NCBI RefSeq assembly: GCF_900107925.1
Contig: NZ_FNUJ01000001.1
Span: 1,391,389 to 1,455,388 of the forward strand
Length of the DNA: 64,000 nt
DNA from: Amycolatopsis pretoriensis
GTDB lineage: Bacteria > Actinomycetota > Actinomycetes > Mycobacteriales > Pseudonocardiaceae
Reading direction: 5' to 3'
Position 1 is the stretch's first letter, and each line of letters opens with the position of its first letter. Below the pieces are notes generated by a model. That model ran no database searches. It had not been told where the DNA came from and saw only the letters and a program-made list of their open reading frames with translations. Positions 50,481 to 59,083 of this stretch are shown here, piece after piece. Made by a program: the position numbers and the translations under genes.

Positions 50481-51413
50481 CTAGGTGTTTCGACGGACGT
50501 TCGGCGCGTAGTGCTCCGGCTTGCCCCGCTCGGACAGCGGCGGCAGGTTCCTGCGTGGAGTCTCGACCACCGGCGCGTCCGGAGCCACCTCGCCGCGCAC
50601 GCGGCGCCAGCCGGCGCGGGCCCGCGGGTGGTAGCGGCGGTCGTGCGGGACGAGCTTGAACACGGCGTTGATCAGCTTCCCCACCCGGCGGTGCCGGCGG
50701 GCGTCCCGCTCGGACCAGCGGAACCCGAGCAGGTCGCGGATCTCGCGGTCGTACAGCCCGATGGTCAGCCAGCGGAAGTTCTTCGCGACCAGCACGCTCA
50801 CCGGCCGCCAGAGCACGCCGGGCAGCCAGGGCAGGAACGGCGGTTTCGCGATCCCCCGCAGGTCGAGGACGTCCCGCGTGGCCTTGTTGTCCTCCAGGAC
50901 CTCGGCGCACATGTGCTTCCAGTAGCGCCGGAAGTCCTCCCAGCTCTCCGGCACCGGCCGCATGGTCATGTCGTACATCCGCCACCACGTGACGTGCTCG
51001 TCGAACAGCCGCCGCTTCTCCGCCTCGCCGATGCCGCCCATGAAGTGGTCGGCGATGAGGATCGTGCTGACGAAGAACGTCGAGTGCGCCCAGTAGTAGG
51101 TGTCCGGGTCGAGGGCGTGGTAGCGCCTCCCGAGCGCGTCGACGCCCTTGATGCGGTCGTGGTAGCCGCGGACCTGCAGGGCGGTCGCGTGGGCGCGCGG
51201 GCCGTCGTAGACGACCCCGCCGATCGGGTAGAGCGACCGGAAGAGCCGCTGCCAGCGCTCCTCGAAGAACCGCGAGTGCTGCTCGACGCCGGCGCCGAGA
51301 CCCGGGTGCATGTTCTGCATCGACCCGGCCCACAGCGCGATGAGCAGCCCCCGCCAGTCGCCGAAGTACTTCCACGTTAGCGAGTCGGGGCCCAGCGGTT
51401 CGGGGGCGTCCAT
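50481..51413 (-). CDS. MpaB-like oxygenase (DUF2236, latex-clearing-protein-like)
   Basis: 310 residues from ATG 51413 (GAGGAGA upstream). MpaB/DUF2236 domain: LTWKYFGDWRGLLIALWAGS (residue 13), LGRRYHALDPDTYYWAHSTF (about 95), and VTWWRMYDMTMRPVPESW. His and Arg residues in these blocks match the haem-binding region of rubber oxygenase Lcp relatives. No signal peptide, so it is cytosolic. Operon with the F420-dependent enzyme. Confidence 0.88.
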   Translation of the reverse strand: MDAPEPLGPDSLTWKYFGDWRGLLIALWAGSMQNMHPGLGAGVEQHSRFFEERWQRLFRSLYPIGGVVYDGPRAHATALQVRGYHDRIKGVDALGRRYHALDPDTYYWAHSTFFVSTILIADHFMGGIGEAEKRRLFDEHVTWWRMYDMTMRPVPESWEDFRRYWKHMCAEVLEDNKATRDVLDLRGIAKPPFLPWLPGVLWRPVSVLVAKNFRWLTIGLYDREIRDLLGFRWSERDARRHRRVGKLINAVFKLVPHDRRYHPRARAGWRRVRGEVAPDAPVVETPRRNLPPLSERGKPEHYAPNVRRNT

Positions 51414-51438
51414 CGGCAGTCTCCTCGTCGAGTCCAAC

Positions 51439-51484
51439 TGACTACGGCTGTTGTCAGGCTAGGATCTGACAACACACGTAGTCA
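51439..51484. promoter_or_regulatory. Long TetR operator
   Basis: 19-base arms TGACTACGGCTGTTGTCAG (51439-51457) and its near complement at 51466-51484 (two mismatches), 8-base centre. Lies exactly between the divergent oxygenase and TetR starts, overlapping both promoters. Confidence 0.8.
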
Positions 51485-51498
51485 ACCGAGGAGTGAGC

Positions 51499-52089
51499 AT
51501 GCCGGGCCGCACGTGGGCGGGCACGACCCTGGACGACCGGAAGGCGCAGCGGCGCGCGCAGCTCGTCTCCGCGGGCCTGGAGCTGCTGGGCACCGAGGGG
51601 TCGGCCGGGACGAGCGTCCGCGCGGTGTGCCGGCACGCGAAGCTCACCGAGCGCTACTTCTACGAGAGCTTCACCGACCGGGAAGAGCTGGTCGCCGCCG
51701 TCTACGAGCACGTCGGCGAGCAGGCCCGCCAAGCCCTCGTGGCCGCCGTCCGGGACGCGCCGACGCCGGTGCTGCGCGCCGAGCACGCCGTGCGCGCGTT
51801 CGTCGAGCTGATCGTCGACGACCCCCGCCAGGGCCGGATCCTGCTGCTCGCCCCGCTGACCGACCCCGCACTGACCCGCCGCGGCCTGCACCTGCTGCCG
51901 GTGTTCGCCGCGCTCGTCGGCGAGCAGCTGTCCCACGGCGACGAGACCGAGCGGCAGATGGTCGCCGTCGGGCTGGTGGGCGCGCTGAGCAACGTCTTCA
52001 TCGCCTACCTCGACGGCTCGCTGAAGGTCTCGCGCGAACGGCTCGTCGCCCACTGCGTGAAACTCGTGCTCGGCGCCGACGACCACTGA
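51499..52089 (+). CDS. TetR-family regulator of the oxygenase operon
   Basis: 196 residues from ATG 51499, 5 bases after GAGGAG (a GTG at 51493 overlaps that site). Helix-turn-helix: LVSAGLELLGTEGSAGTSVR, then LTERYFYESFTDREELVAAV. C-terminal ligand domain unassigned. Divergent from mpaB-LLM with a 46-base palindrome between; probably represses both directions. Confidence 0.9.
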   Translation: MPGRTWAGTTLDDRKAQRRAQLVSAGLELLGTEGSAGTSVRAVCRHAKLTERYFYESFTDREELVAAVYEHVGEQARQALVAAVRDAPTPVLRAEHAVRAFVELIVDDPRQGRILLLAPLTDPALTRRGLHLLPVFAALVGEQLSHGDETERQMVAVGLVGALSNVFIAYLDGSLKVSRERLVAHCVKLVLGADDH

Positions 52090-52147
52090 CGTCCACCTCC
52101 TTGCCGACCTGGTGACAGTCGCGCGGCGGATCGGGCACACTCAACCC

Positions 52148-52933
52148 ATGCGTACCGCTGGGCGGAACGACGGCGCGAGCGGCGACGGACTCGTCGCGGC
52201 CCGGCTCGCCGCGCTCCTGGAAGCCTTCCGGCCGGGCGACGACACGCTCGGCGTCTCCGAACTGGCCCGCCGGACCGGGCTGGCGAAGACGACGGTGCAC
52301 CGGTTGGCAGGTCACCTCGCCGACACCGGCCTCCTCACCCGCGAGGGGGGTGCGGTGCGGCTGGGACTGCGGCTGTTCGAAATCGGCCAACTGGCCTCAC
52401 CCCGCCGGGGGCTCGTCGAGGCGGCCCGGCCGTACCTCGCCGACCTGCGCGAGGCGACCCGCAACACCGTCCACCTCGCGATCCTCGAAGGCACCGAAGT
52501 CGTCTACCTCGACGTGCTGCGCGGCCCGGACGCGCCGACGCTGCCGTCGCGCATCGGCGGCCGGTTCCCCGCGCACGCAACGGGGGTCGGCAAGGCGATC
52601 CTCGCGTTTTCTCCGGAATCCGTGGTGAACCAGGTCATCGACGCCGGATTACCCAGGATGAGCCCGAAGACGATCACCGCGCCCGGGCTGCTGCGCCGTC
52701 AGCTGACGCGCGTCCGCGAAGACGGGATCGCGTTGGAGCGCGAGGAATCCGGTGTCGGTGTCGTGTGCGCGGCGAGCCCGCTGCTCGACGCGCACGGCGA
52801 CGCGGTGGCCGCGGTCTCGATTTCCGGCTGGGCCAACCGGATGCGGACCGAACGGGTCGCCCCCGCCGTCCGGACGGTCGCGCTCGCGTTGACCCGGACA
52901 CTCTCCGGATCCACTGCGGACAGTCGGAAATAA
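52148..52933 (+). CDS. IclR-family regulator
   Basis: 261 residues from ATG 52148. N-terminal winged helix (residues 15-75: RLAALLEAFRPGDDTLGVSE, then LARRTGLAKTTVHRLAGHLA) and the IclR ligand domain (FPAHATGVGKAILAF; GIALEREESGVGVVCAASPL). There is no partner catabolic gene nearby: upstream is TetR, downstream a glycosyltransferase with its own promoter. Target unknown. A CACACT box 6 bases before the ATG suggests a leaderless message. Confidence 0.9.
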   Translation: MRTAGRNDGASGDGLVAARLAALLEAFRPGDDTLGVSELARRTGLAKTTVHRLAGHLADTGLLTREGGAVRLGLRLFEIGQLASPRRGLVEAARPYLADLREATRNTVHLAILEGTEVVYLDVLRGPDAPTLPSRIGGRFPAHATGVGKAILAFSPESVVNQVIDAGLPRMSPKTITAPGLLRRQLTRVREDGIALEREESGVGVVCAASPLLDAHGDAVAAVSISGWANRMRTERVAPAVRTVALALTRTLSGSTADSRK

Positions 52934-52993
52934 TCTTGCGCGGCAACGCTTTCGGAGGCACTGGGCCGACCGGTTGACGTAACCGTCCCGAGC

Positions 52994-53021
52994 TGGACGG
53001 GTGATCGGGAGCGGCTACGAT
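52994..53021 (+). promoter_or_regulatory. Promoter of the membrane glycosyltransferase, leaderless
   Basis: -35 TGGACG (52994-52999), 16 bases, -10 TACGAT (53016-53021), then 7 bases to ATG 53029. No ribosome binding site is visible, consistent with a leaderless transcript. Confidence 0.55.
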
Positions 53022-53028
53022 CCGTCCA

Positions 53029-54837
53029 ATGGCCCAGCACAGCCGGGGGACGACGGTCTCGGGCCGCGCCCCCGCGACGCTCTCCGAACCGGTCGCCGCG
53101 CACCGGTTGCTGTCGCTCGACATCGTGCTCGCGCTGCTGGCGCTGGCCGGCGGCCTGCGGGTGCTCTACCTCGCCACGCCGGCGCCGGTCCTGCCCGCCG
53201 AAGCCGCGAACGTCGCCCACGCCTACGCGCTCGGGCACTTCACGGCGTTCACCGACGCGGGCGGCGCGGGGGTCAGCCCGTTCGGCTGGTGGCAGCTTTC
53301 GGCGTACACGATGCTCACCGACGCCTTCGAGCGCTCGGCCACGGCGCTCGTGGCGGTCCGGGAAGCGATGCTCGTCGTCGCGGTGATCGGTGCCTTGCTC
53401 CTGTGGGTCCTGGCCCGGCGGCTCGGCCTGACGCGGTGGGCGGCCGCGGCCGCGGTGGTGCTGCTCGCGGCGTCCCCGCTGGCCCTCGGCCTGCAGCGGC
53501 TGGTGGTCGTCGAGCACCTGGCGGCGCTGTGGGCGCTGGGTGCGCTGGTGCTGCTGACCCGGCCCGGCGCCCGGATCCGGCACGACGTCCTGGCGGCGCT
53601 CTGCCTGCTGGCGGCCGTGCTCACGTCGCCGCTGGCGCTGGTCTTCCTGCCCGCGGCCGGCTGGCTGCTGGTGCGGCGCGCGCCCGTGCGGGCGGCGCTC
53701 GTGGCGGTGCTGCTCAACCTCGGGCTGGGCATCGCGTTCGGCCCGGCGGCGGGGCTCCTGCGCCCGCACCTCGCGGCCGCGGGCCGGCCCTCGGTCGCCG
53801 ACTGGGTCGCCCTCGACCCGACGTGGGCGGTGCTCTCGACCGTCGCCCTGGTGGCCGCGCTGGCCGTGACGTCGCTGCGCCCGTTCGCGGTGTCCGGCCT
53901 GCTGCTCGTCGCCACGCTGCTCGTCCCCGGGGTCCCGGACACCGCCGTGCTCGCCCTGCTGCTGCCGGTGACGCCGCTGCTGCTGGCCGGCGTCGTCCAG
54001 GCCGTCACCCGGCAGCGCGACGCGGCCCACCGGTGGGAAGCGCGGCGCGGCACCGGCACCGCGCTGGCGGCGGTCGTGCTGGTCGCGATGATCGCCGTCG
54101 GCTGGGGGTACGGCTACCCGGCCCTGCGGCCGGCGGCCGACCGGAGCGGGCCGCTCGCCGAGGCGCGGGACTGGTTGCGGGTCAACGCTTCCGGCTCCCG
54201 CGTGCTGGTCGGCGACGCCGCCTGGGCCGAGCTCGCGAAGGCGGGCTGGCCGACCGGCATGCTCGTCACGCCCGCCGCGTGCACCGCCTCCTGCCCGCCC
54301 GCCGAGTGGGCGGTCTTCACCGCCGGCGAGACCGGTCTCCGGCACCGGTACCCGGACATCGGCGCCGCGTTCGAGACCGCCGGCGCGACCGCGGTGTTCG
54401 GCACCGGCGACCACCAGGTGACCGTTTCCCGCCTCGGGCTGCCGCCCACCGACCCGGCCGCGCCGTCGGAGGCGTCGGCGCGCGCCCACGCCGGCGAGGC
54501 GCTGCAGGCGTCGGCCCGGATCACGTTCACCCCCGACGCCGCCGGCCCGCTGCGCGCGGGCCGCGTCGACCCCCGGCTGATCGCGACGATCGCCGCGCTC
54601 GCGGCGCTGCAGCCGGTCCGGGTCGCGGCGTTCCCCGAGGTCCCCGGCGAAGACCCCGCCGGACAACCCCGCCGCCGGGTGCTGCTCACCGGCGGCGAAG
54701 ACGGCGCGGCCGCGTTCTACACCGGCCAGCGCGACCTGTTCCGCCCCTCGTCGGTCGTCCGGACCGGCGGCGGCGTGCTCGTCACCTACCCGCTGTTCGC
54801 ACCCCCGGGACTGCTCGTCCCGTTCTCCTCCCCCTGA
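53029..54837 (+). CDS. Membrane glycosyltransferase (GT39/ArnT-like)
   Basis: 602 residues. About ten membrane helices in residues 25-375; then an extracellular C-terminal domain of about 220 residues (DWLRVNASGSRVLVGDAAWA). An acidic residue in the first external loop (LPAEAANVAHAY) fits GT-C enzymes, which use polyprenyl-phosphate sugars outside the membrane. First of a three-gene unit with a DUF4397 protein and a class F sortase, suggesting cell-surface decoration. Acceptor unknown. Confidence 0.8.
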   Translation: MAQHSRGTTVSGRAPATLSEPVAAHRLLSLDIVLALLALAGGLRVLYLATPAPVLPAEAANVAHAYALGHFTAFTDAGGAGVSPFGWWQLSAYTMLTDAFERSATALVAVREAMLVVAVIGALLLWVLARRLGLTRWAAAAAVVLLAASPLALGLQRLVVVEHLAALWALGALVLLTRPGARIRHDVLAALCLLAAVLTSPLALVFLPAAGWLLVRRAPVRAALVAVLLNLGLGIAFGPAAGLLRPHLAAAGRPSVADWVALDPTWAVLSTVALVAALAVTSLRPFAVSGLLLVATLLVPGVPDTAVLALLLPVTPLLLAGVVQAVTRQRDAAHRWEARRGTGTALAAVVLVAMIAVGWGYGYPALRPAADRSGPLAEARDWLRVNASGSRVLVGDAAWAELAKAGWPTGMLVTPAACTASCPPAEWAVFTAGETGLRHRYPDIGAAFETAGATAVFGTGDHQVTVSRLGLPPTDPAAPSEASARAHAGEALQASARITFTPDAAGPLRAGRVDPRLIATIAALAALQPVRVAAFPEVPGEDPAGQPRRRVLLTGGEDGAAAFYTGQRDLFRPSSVVRTGGGVLVTYPLFAPPGLLVPFSSP

Positions 54838-54856
54838 CCGCGAAAGAGGCCCTCCG

Positions 54857-55702
54857 ATGCGCACTCTTCCCCAGCTCCTGCTCAGACCCGGCGGGCTGAT
54901 CGCCGCAGCCCTCCTGCTCGTCGCGCTGACGCCGGTCACGGCCGAGGCGGCGACCGGCCCCGGCCCGGGCGTCGGCTGGATCCGGGTCGGGCACCTCTCC
55001 CCCAAGGTCCCGCCGGTGGACATCTACTTCGCGCCGTTCGGCCAGGCCGAAAAGGTCGTCATCCGCAAGGCGGGCTACGGCGCCGTCACGCCGTACTCCT
55101 CGCTCGACCCCGGCAAGTACACGCTGTCGATGCGGCCCGCCGACGCCGCGTCGAGCACCCCGCCGGCGCTGTCGGCGACGATCGAGGTCGCCGAGCGGTC
55201 CGCGTACTCGCTGCTGGTCTTCGCGAACGGCCCGGACGACACGCTCAAGGGCACCCTGGTCACCGACGACCTCACCGCGCCCGCCGCGGGCAAGGGCCGG
55301 GTCCGGATCGTCGAAGGGTCGGCGGCGATCGCGCCGGTCTCCGTCGACGGACCGGGCGTCCTGCTCGCCAAGGACGCGCCCTACGGCTTCACCTCGCCCT
55401 ACGTCGACGTGCCGGAGGGGCGCTGGCCGCTGGGCCTGCGCAGCGGCACGGCGAAGACCACTCCCGAGGTCGACGTCAAGGCCGGGAGCTCGACGACCGT
55501 CCTGGTCCTCGAGAACAACGGCGTGCTGAAGGCGAATCCGATCTCCGACGGCGCTTCGCTGCCCGAGCCGCCGAAGCTGGGCGTCGAGACCGGCGGCGGG
55601 GGCACGGCTTCGGCCGGAACGCCGCTGTGGCCGGCCTTCGCGGCGATCGGGCTCTTGGTGGCCGCGCTCGTCGCAGGACGCCGGGCGGCCCGTGCGCGCT
55701 GA
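54857..55702 (+). CDS. DUF4397-domain secreted protein, membrane- or sortase-anchored
   Basis: 281 residues. Signal peptide (residues 1-32, ending AEAATG), two DUF4397 beta-domains (GWIRVGHLSPKVPPVDIYFA at 40; GRVRIVEGSAAIAPVSVDGP at 155), a Gly-rich linker, a C-terminal helix (WPAFAAIGLLVAALVAG) and basic tail RRAARAR. This is a sorting-signal layout but no LPxTG is seen before the helix (GTASAGTPLW instead). It is 19 bases after the glycosyltransferase and overlaps the sortase by 11 bases, so it is the likely sortase client. Confidence 0.85.
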   Translation: MRTLPQLLLRPGGLIAAALLLVALTPVTAEAATGPGPGVGWIRVGHLSPKVPPVDIYFAPFGQAEKVVIRKAGYGAVTPYSSLDPGKYTLSMRPADAASSTPPALSATIEVAERSAYSLLVFANGPDDTLKGTLVTDDLTAPAAGKGRVRIVEGSAAIAPVSVDGPGVLLAKDAPYGFTSPYVDVPEGRWPLGLRSGTAKTTPEVDVKAGSSTTVLVLENNGVLKANPISDGASLPEPPKLGVETGGGGTASAGTPLWPAFAAIGLLVAALVAGRRAARAR

Positions 55703-56288
55703 CCTCGGCGCGCTGCTCGTCGCCGCGCTGGTCGTGGCGGGCTGTGCCCCGGCCCCACCGGCACCCGCGGTGCCGCCGGCGGTCCAGTCCACCTCGCCCT
55801 CGACGGCGACGGGCCCGAAGCCGCTGCCCGCCGCGGCCGACGTCCGCCCGGTGCGGCTGCGGATCCCCGCGATCGGCGTCGACGCGCCCGCGCTCGTCCC
55901 GCTCGGGCTGGGCGCCGACCACCAGCTCGAAGCACCGGCGCGCTTCGAAGACGTCGGGTGGTACGCCGCCGGTCCGGTGCCGGGAGACCCCGGGCCGGCG
56001 GTGATCGCCGCGCACGTCGACTCCCGGTCCGGCCCGGCGCCGTTCTTCCGGCTGCGCGACCTGCGCGACGGCGACGAGGTGTTCGTCGCGCGTTCCGACG
56101 GCCAGGAGAGCCGGTTCGTCGTGGACACCGTCCAGCGCTACCCGAAGAACGCGTTCCCGACCGACGCGGTCTACGGGCCGGCCCCGGGCAGCGCCCTGCG
56201 GCTGATCACCTGCGGCGGCAGCTTCGACGCGGCGAAACGGTCCTATCGGGACAACATCGTCGTCTACGCCTCGACCCGTTGGGGCTAG
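55692..56288 (+). CDS. Class F sortase
   Basis: 198 residues from GTG 55692. N-terminal signal/lipobox-like segment (LVVAGC, Cys18), linker, then the sortase barrel with catalytic His108 (AAHVDS), Cys174 (LITCGG) and Arg186 (SYRDNIVVYA). Class F enzymes are typical of actinobacteria and cleave LPxTG-type signals, but the adjacent client lacks a clear LPxTG. If the lipobox is used, this would be a lipoprotein sortase. The stop shares CTAG with the convergent ssuD stop. Confidence 0.92.
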   Translation: MRADLGALLVAALVVAGCAPAPPAPAVPPAVQSTSPSTATGPKPLPAAADVRPVRLRIPAIGVDAPALVPLGLGADHQLEAPARFEDVGWYAAGPVPGDPGPAVIAAHVDSRSGPAPFFRLRDLRDGDEVFVARSDGQESRFVVDTVQRYPKNAFPTDAVYGPAPGSALRLITCGGSFDAAKRSYRDNIVVYASTRWG

Positions 56289-57388
56289 TACTCCTTGAGC
56301 AGCCCGCGCCGGGCCAGCTCGGGCCGGACACCGTCCCCGAACCAGTACGCCTCCTCCAGGTGCGGGTAGCCCGACAGCACGAACTCGCGCACGCCGACGC
56401 TGTGGTACTCCTCGATCAGGTCGGCGACTTCTTCGTGGCTGCCGACGAGCGCGGTACCGGCGCCGCCGCGGACCAGGCCGACACCCGCCCACAGGTTCGG
56501 GTGGATCTCCAGCCCGCGCACGCCACCGTCGGTCCGGCCGCCGTGCAGCGCGACCATGCGCTGCTGTCCGACCGACTCGCTCGCGGCCAGCTGGGCTTGG
56601 GCCTTCGCGACCTGCTCCGGGCTCAGCGCGTCCAGGAGTTTCCGCGCCTCCGCCCACGCTTCGGCCGACGTGTCGCGCGAGATCGTGTGCAGCCGGACGC
56701 CGAACCGGATCGGCCGGTCCCCGGCCAGCTCGCGGACCTTGCCGATCTTCTCGGCCACCTGCGCGGGCGGCTCACCCCAGGTCAGGTAGACGTCGGCGTG
56801 GCGCGCCGCGACCGGCAGCGCGGCCGGCGACGACCCGCCGAAGTAGATCGGCGGCACGGGGTCCGGCGCGGCCAGCGTCGTCGCGCCTTCGACGCGCAGG
56901 TGCTCGCCTTCGAACGTGAACGGCTGCCCCGACCAGACGCCGCGCACGATGGTGAGGAACTCGTCGGTGCGTGCGTACCGGGCGTCGTGGTCGTGCCAGT
57001 CGCCGAAGCGCCGCTGCTCGACCGCGTCCCCGCCGGTGACGATGTTGAGCAGTACTCGCCCTTCCGACAGCCGCTGGAAGGTGCCGGCCATCTGCGCGGC
57101 CAGCGTCGGGGAGAGGACGCCGGGGCGGAACGCGACCAGGAACTTCAGCCGGGTCGTCTCGCGGATCAGCGCGGCCGTGGTGAGCCACGCGTCCTCGCAC
57201 CACGTTCCGGTCGGCGTCAGGACGCCTTCGAAACCCTGCCGTTCGGCGGCGCGCGCGACCTGGGCCAGGTAGTCCAGGTCGGGTTGCCGCTGGGCGGACG
57301 GGCCCTGGGACCGGTTGGCGTGGAAGCGTTCCACGATCGTGCGGCCGTCGCCGCTGGTGGGCAGGAACCAGTGCAGCGTGACGCTCAT
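56285..57388 (-). CDS. ssuD: FMNH2-dependent alkanesulfonate monooxygenase
   Basis: 367-residue LLM-fold enzyme that cleaves alkanesulfonates to sulfite and aldehyde. Landmarks: LHWFLPTSGDGRTI, FEGVLTPTGTWCEDAW (Cys near residue 63), KFLVAFRPGVLSPTLAAQMA (82), RVLLNIVTGGD. ATG 57388 overlaps the ssuA stop (ATGA). Last gene of ssuCBAD. A flavin reductase (SsuE) gene is not in the window. Confidence 0.94.
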   Translation of the reverse strand: MSVTLHWFLPTSGDGRTIVERFHANRSQGPSAQRQPDLDYLAQVARAAERQGFEGVLTPTGTWCEDAWLTTAALIRETTRLKFLVAFRPGVLSPTLAAQMAGTFQRLSEGRVLLNIVTGGDAVEQRRFGDWHDHDARYARTDEFLTIVRGVWSGQPFTFEGEHLRVEGATTLAAPDPVPPIYFGGSSPAALPVAARHADVYLTWGEPPAQVAEKIGKVRELAGDRPIRFGVRLHTISRDTSAEAWAEARKLLDALSPEQVAKAQAQLAASESVGQQRMVALHGGRTDGGVRGLEIHPNLWAGVGLVRGGAGTALVGSHEEVADLIEEYHSVGVREFVLSGYPHLEEAYWFGDGVRPELARRGLLKEY

Positions 57389-58395
57389 CCGTTGCTCCTC
57401 GCCAGGTCGAGTTCGGGGGCGAACCGCCGGTCGGCGAACGCGGCGAAGTCCACCTTGCCCGGCAGAGTCTTCTCTTCGGTGAAGGCGTCCGCGAGCTGCT
57501 GTTCGGAGGCGATCACGGAGTCGTCCAGCGCGATCGGCAGGTCGCGGCCGGCGTCGACGGTCTTCTGCGCGACTTCGAGCTTCAGCCCGGTCTCCTTCGC
57601 CCACGCCGCCGCCCATTCGGCGCGGTGCGTGTCGGCCCATTTCTGCGCTTTGACCACCCTTACCGCGAAGTCGCGCAGCGCCGCGTTCTTGCCGGGATCG
57701 GCCAGCGCGGCGGTGCCCGCGGTGAGGAAGCCCAGGCCGTTCGAGGCGCCCCGGCCGTCGGCCAGCACACGGGCGTGCGCTTCGAGCTGGGCCTGCGCGG
57801 TGTAGGGATCCCAGATCGCCCAGGCGTCGATCGTGTGCTGGGTGAACGCGGCGTAGGCCTCCGACGGCTGCAGGAAACTCAGCTTTACGTCCTTTGTGGA
57901 CAATCCGTTCCTGTGCAGCGTGTTCAGCAGCTGACCGTGAGCCGACGTGCCCTTGGCGACGCCGATCGTCTTGCCCTTCAGCGCGGCGACGTCCGGCAGC
58001 GTCGAGTCGGGCGGGACGAGGAGGGCCTCCCGCTCGACGTTGCTGCGCGAGACGCTGATGACCTTGATCTTCGCCTTCGCCGCGGCCGCGAAGATCGGCG
58101 GGGTGTTGCCGACCCGGCCGGTGTCGATCGCGCCGGCCGACGCGGCTTCGAGCAGCGGCGGCCCGGAGGTGAACGTCGACCATTCGATCTTGTACGGCGT
58201 GCCGTCGAGCTGACCGGCCGCGGTGAGCAGCGACTTCACGCCGCCCTTCTGGTCGCCGACCTTCAACGTCACCTTCGCCAGGTCGGCCGCGCTCACCGGC
58301 CCGGGCACGGCCGCCTGGTCGGCGCCGGTCGCCGAGCCGCAGCCGGCCAGCGTCAGTGCCGCCGCGACGACCGCGATTCCCTTACGCCACCGCAT
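57385..58395 (-). CDS. ssuA: Sulfonate ABC transporter substrate-binding lipoprotein
   Basis: 336 residues. Lipoprotein signal with LAGC (Cys19). NMT1/SsuA-like binding protein: VTLKVGDQKGGVKSLLTAAG, GPPLLEAASAGAIDTGRVGN and DAWAIWDPYTAQAQLE are standard. Binds aliphatic sulfonates outside the membrane and delivers them to SsuBC. It overlaps ssuB by 14 bases. Confidence 0.93.
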   Translation of the reverse strand: MRWRKGIAVVAAALTLAGCGSATGADQAAVPGPVSAADLAKVTLKVGDQKGGVKSLLTAAGQLDGTPYKIEWSTFTSGPPLLEAASAGAIDTGRVGNTPPIFAAAAKAKIKVISVSRSNVEREALLVPPDSTLPDVAALKGKTIGVAKGTSAHGQLLNTLHRNGLSTKDVKLSFLQPSEAYAAFTQHTIDAWAIWDPYTAQAQLEAHARVLADGRGASNGLGFLTAGTAALADPGKNAALRDFAVRVVKAQKWADTHRAEWAAAWAKETGLKLEVAQKTVDAGRDLPIALDDSVIASEQQLADAFTEEKTLPGKVDFAAFADRRFAPELDLARSNG

Positions 58396-59083
58396 CTTCG
58401 GTCACTCCCAAGTCCGCCAGCACGCGCCGGCGGAGGTCGTCGTGGTCGGTTTCGCGTGGCCGGTGCTCGGCCACGATCCGGCCGCCGTCGAGCACCAGGA
58501 CCCGGCCGGCGAGCCGCAGGGCCTCGTCGACGTCGTGGGTCACCAGCAGCACGCCCGGCCGGTGCCGGCGCCACAGGTCCACGACGAGGCCGTGCATCGC
58601 GATCCGCGTCAGCGCGTCGAGGGCGCCGAACGGCTCGTCGAGCAGCAGCAGGCCGGGTTCGCGAACCAGGGCACGAGCGAGCGACACCCGCTGAGCCTCG
58701 CCGCCGGACAACGTCAGCGGCCAGTCGTCGGCGTGCTCGGCCAGCTGGACCTCGGCCAGGGCCTTCTCGGCCAGCGCGCGGTTGCGGGACTTCGAGACGC
58801 CGTCCTGGCGCAGGCCGAGGACGACGTTGCGCCAGACCTTCCGCCACGGCAGCAACCGTGGCTGCTGGAAAGCGACCGAGACGGTCCCGGCCACGGTCGC
58901 CTGGCCGGTCACGTCGTCGTCGAGGCCCGCGAGCACCCGCAGCAGCGTCGACTTGCCGGAGCCGCTGCGGCCCAGCAGCGCGACGAACTCACCGCGTTCG
59001 ACTGTGAGATCGAGTCTATTGAGGATGGTCCGCTCGCCGAACTTCTTCGTGAGGTTCCGGACCTCGGCTACCGGGTTCGCCAC
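58382..59083 (-). CDS. ssuB: Sulfonate ABC transporter ATPase
   Basis: 233-residue ABC ATPase: Walker A GRSGSGKST (residue 38), Q-loop FQQPRLLPWRKVWRN, signature LSGGEAQRVSLARAL, Walker B LLLLDEPFGALD, H-loop LLVTHDVDEAL. GTG 59083 lies inside the ssuC 3' end (16-base overlap). Confidence 0.94.
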   Translation of the reverse strand: MANPVAEVRNLTKKFGERTILNRLDLTVERGEFVALLGRSGSGKSTLLRVLAGLDDDVTGQATVAGTVSVAFQQPRLLPWRKVWRNVVLGLRQDGVSKSRNRALAEKALAEVQLAEHADDWPLTLSGGEAQRVSLARALVREPGLLLLDEPFGALDALTRIAMHGLVVDLWRRHRPGVLLVTHDVDEALRLAGRVLVLDGGRIVAEHRPRETDHDDLRRRVLADLGVTEDAVA

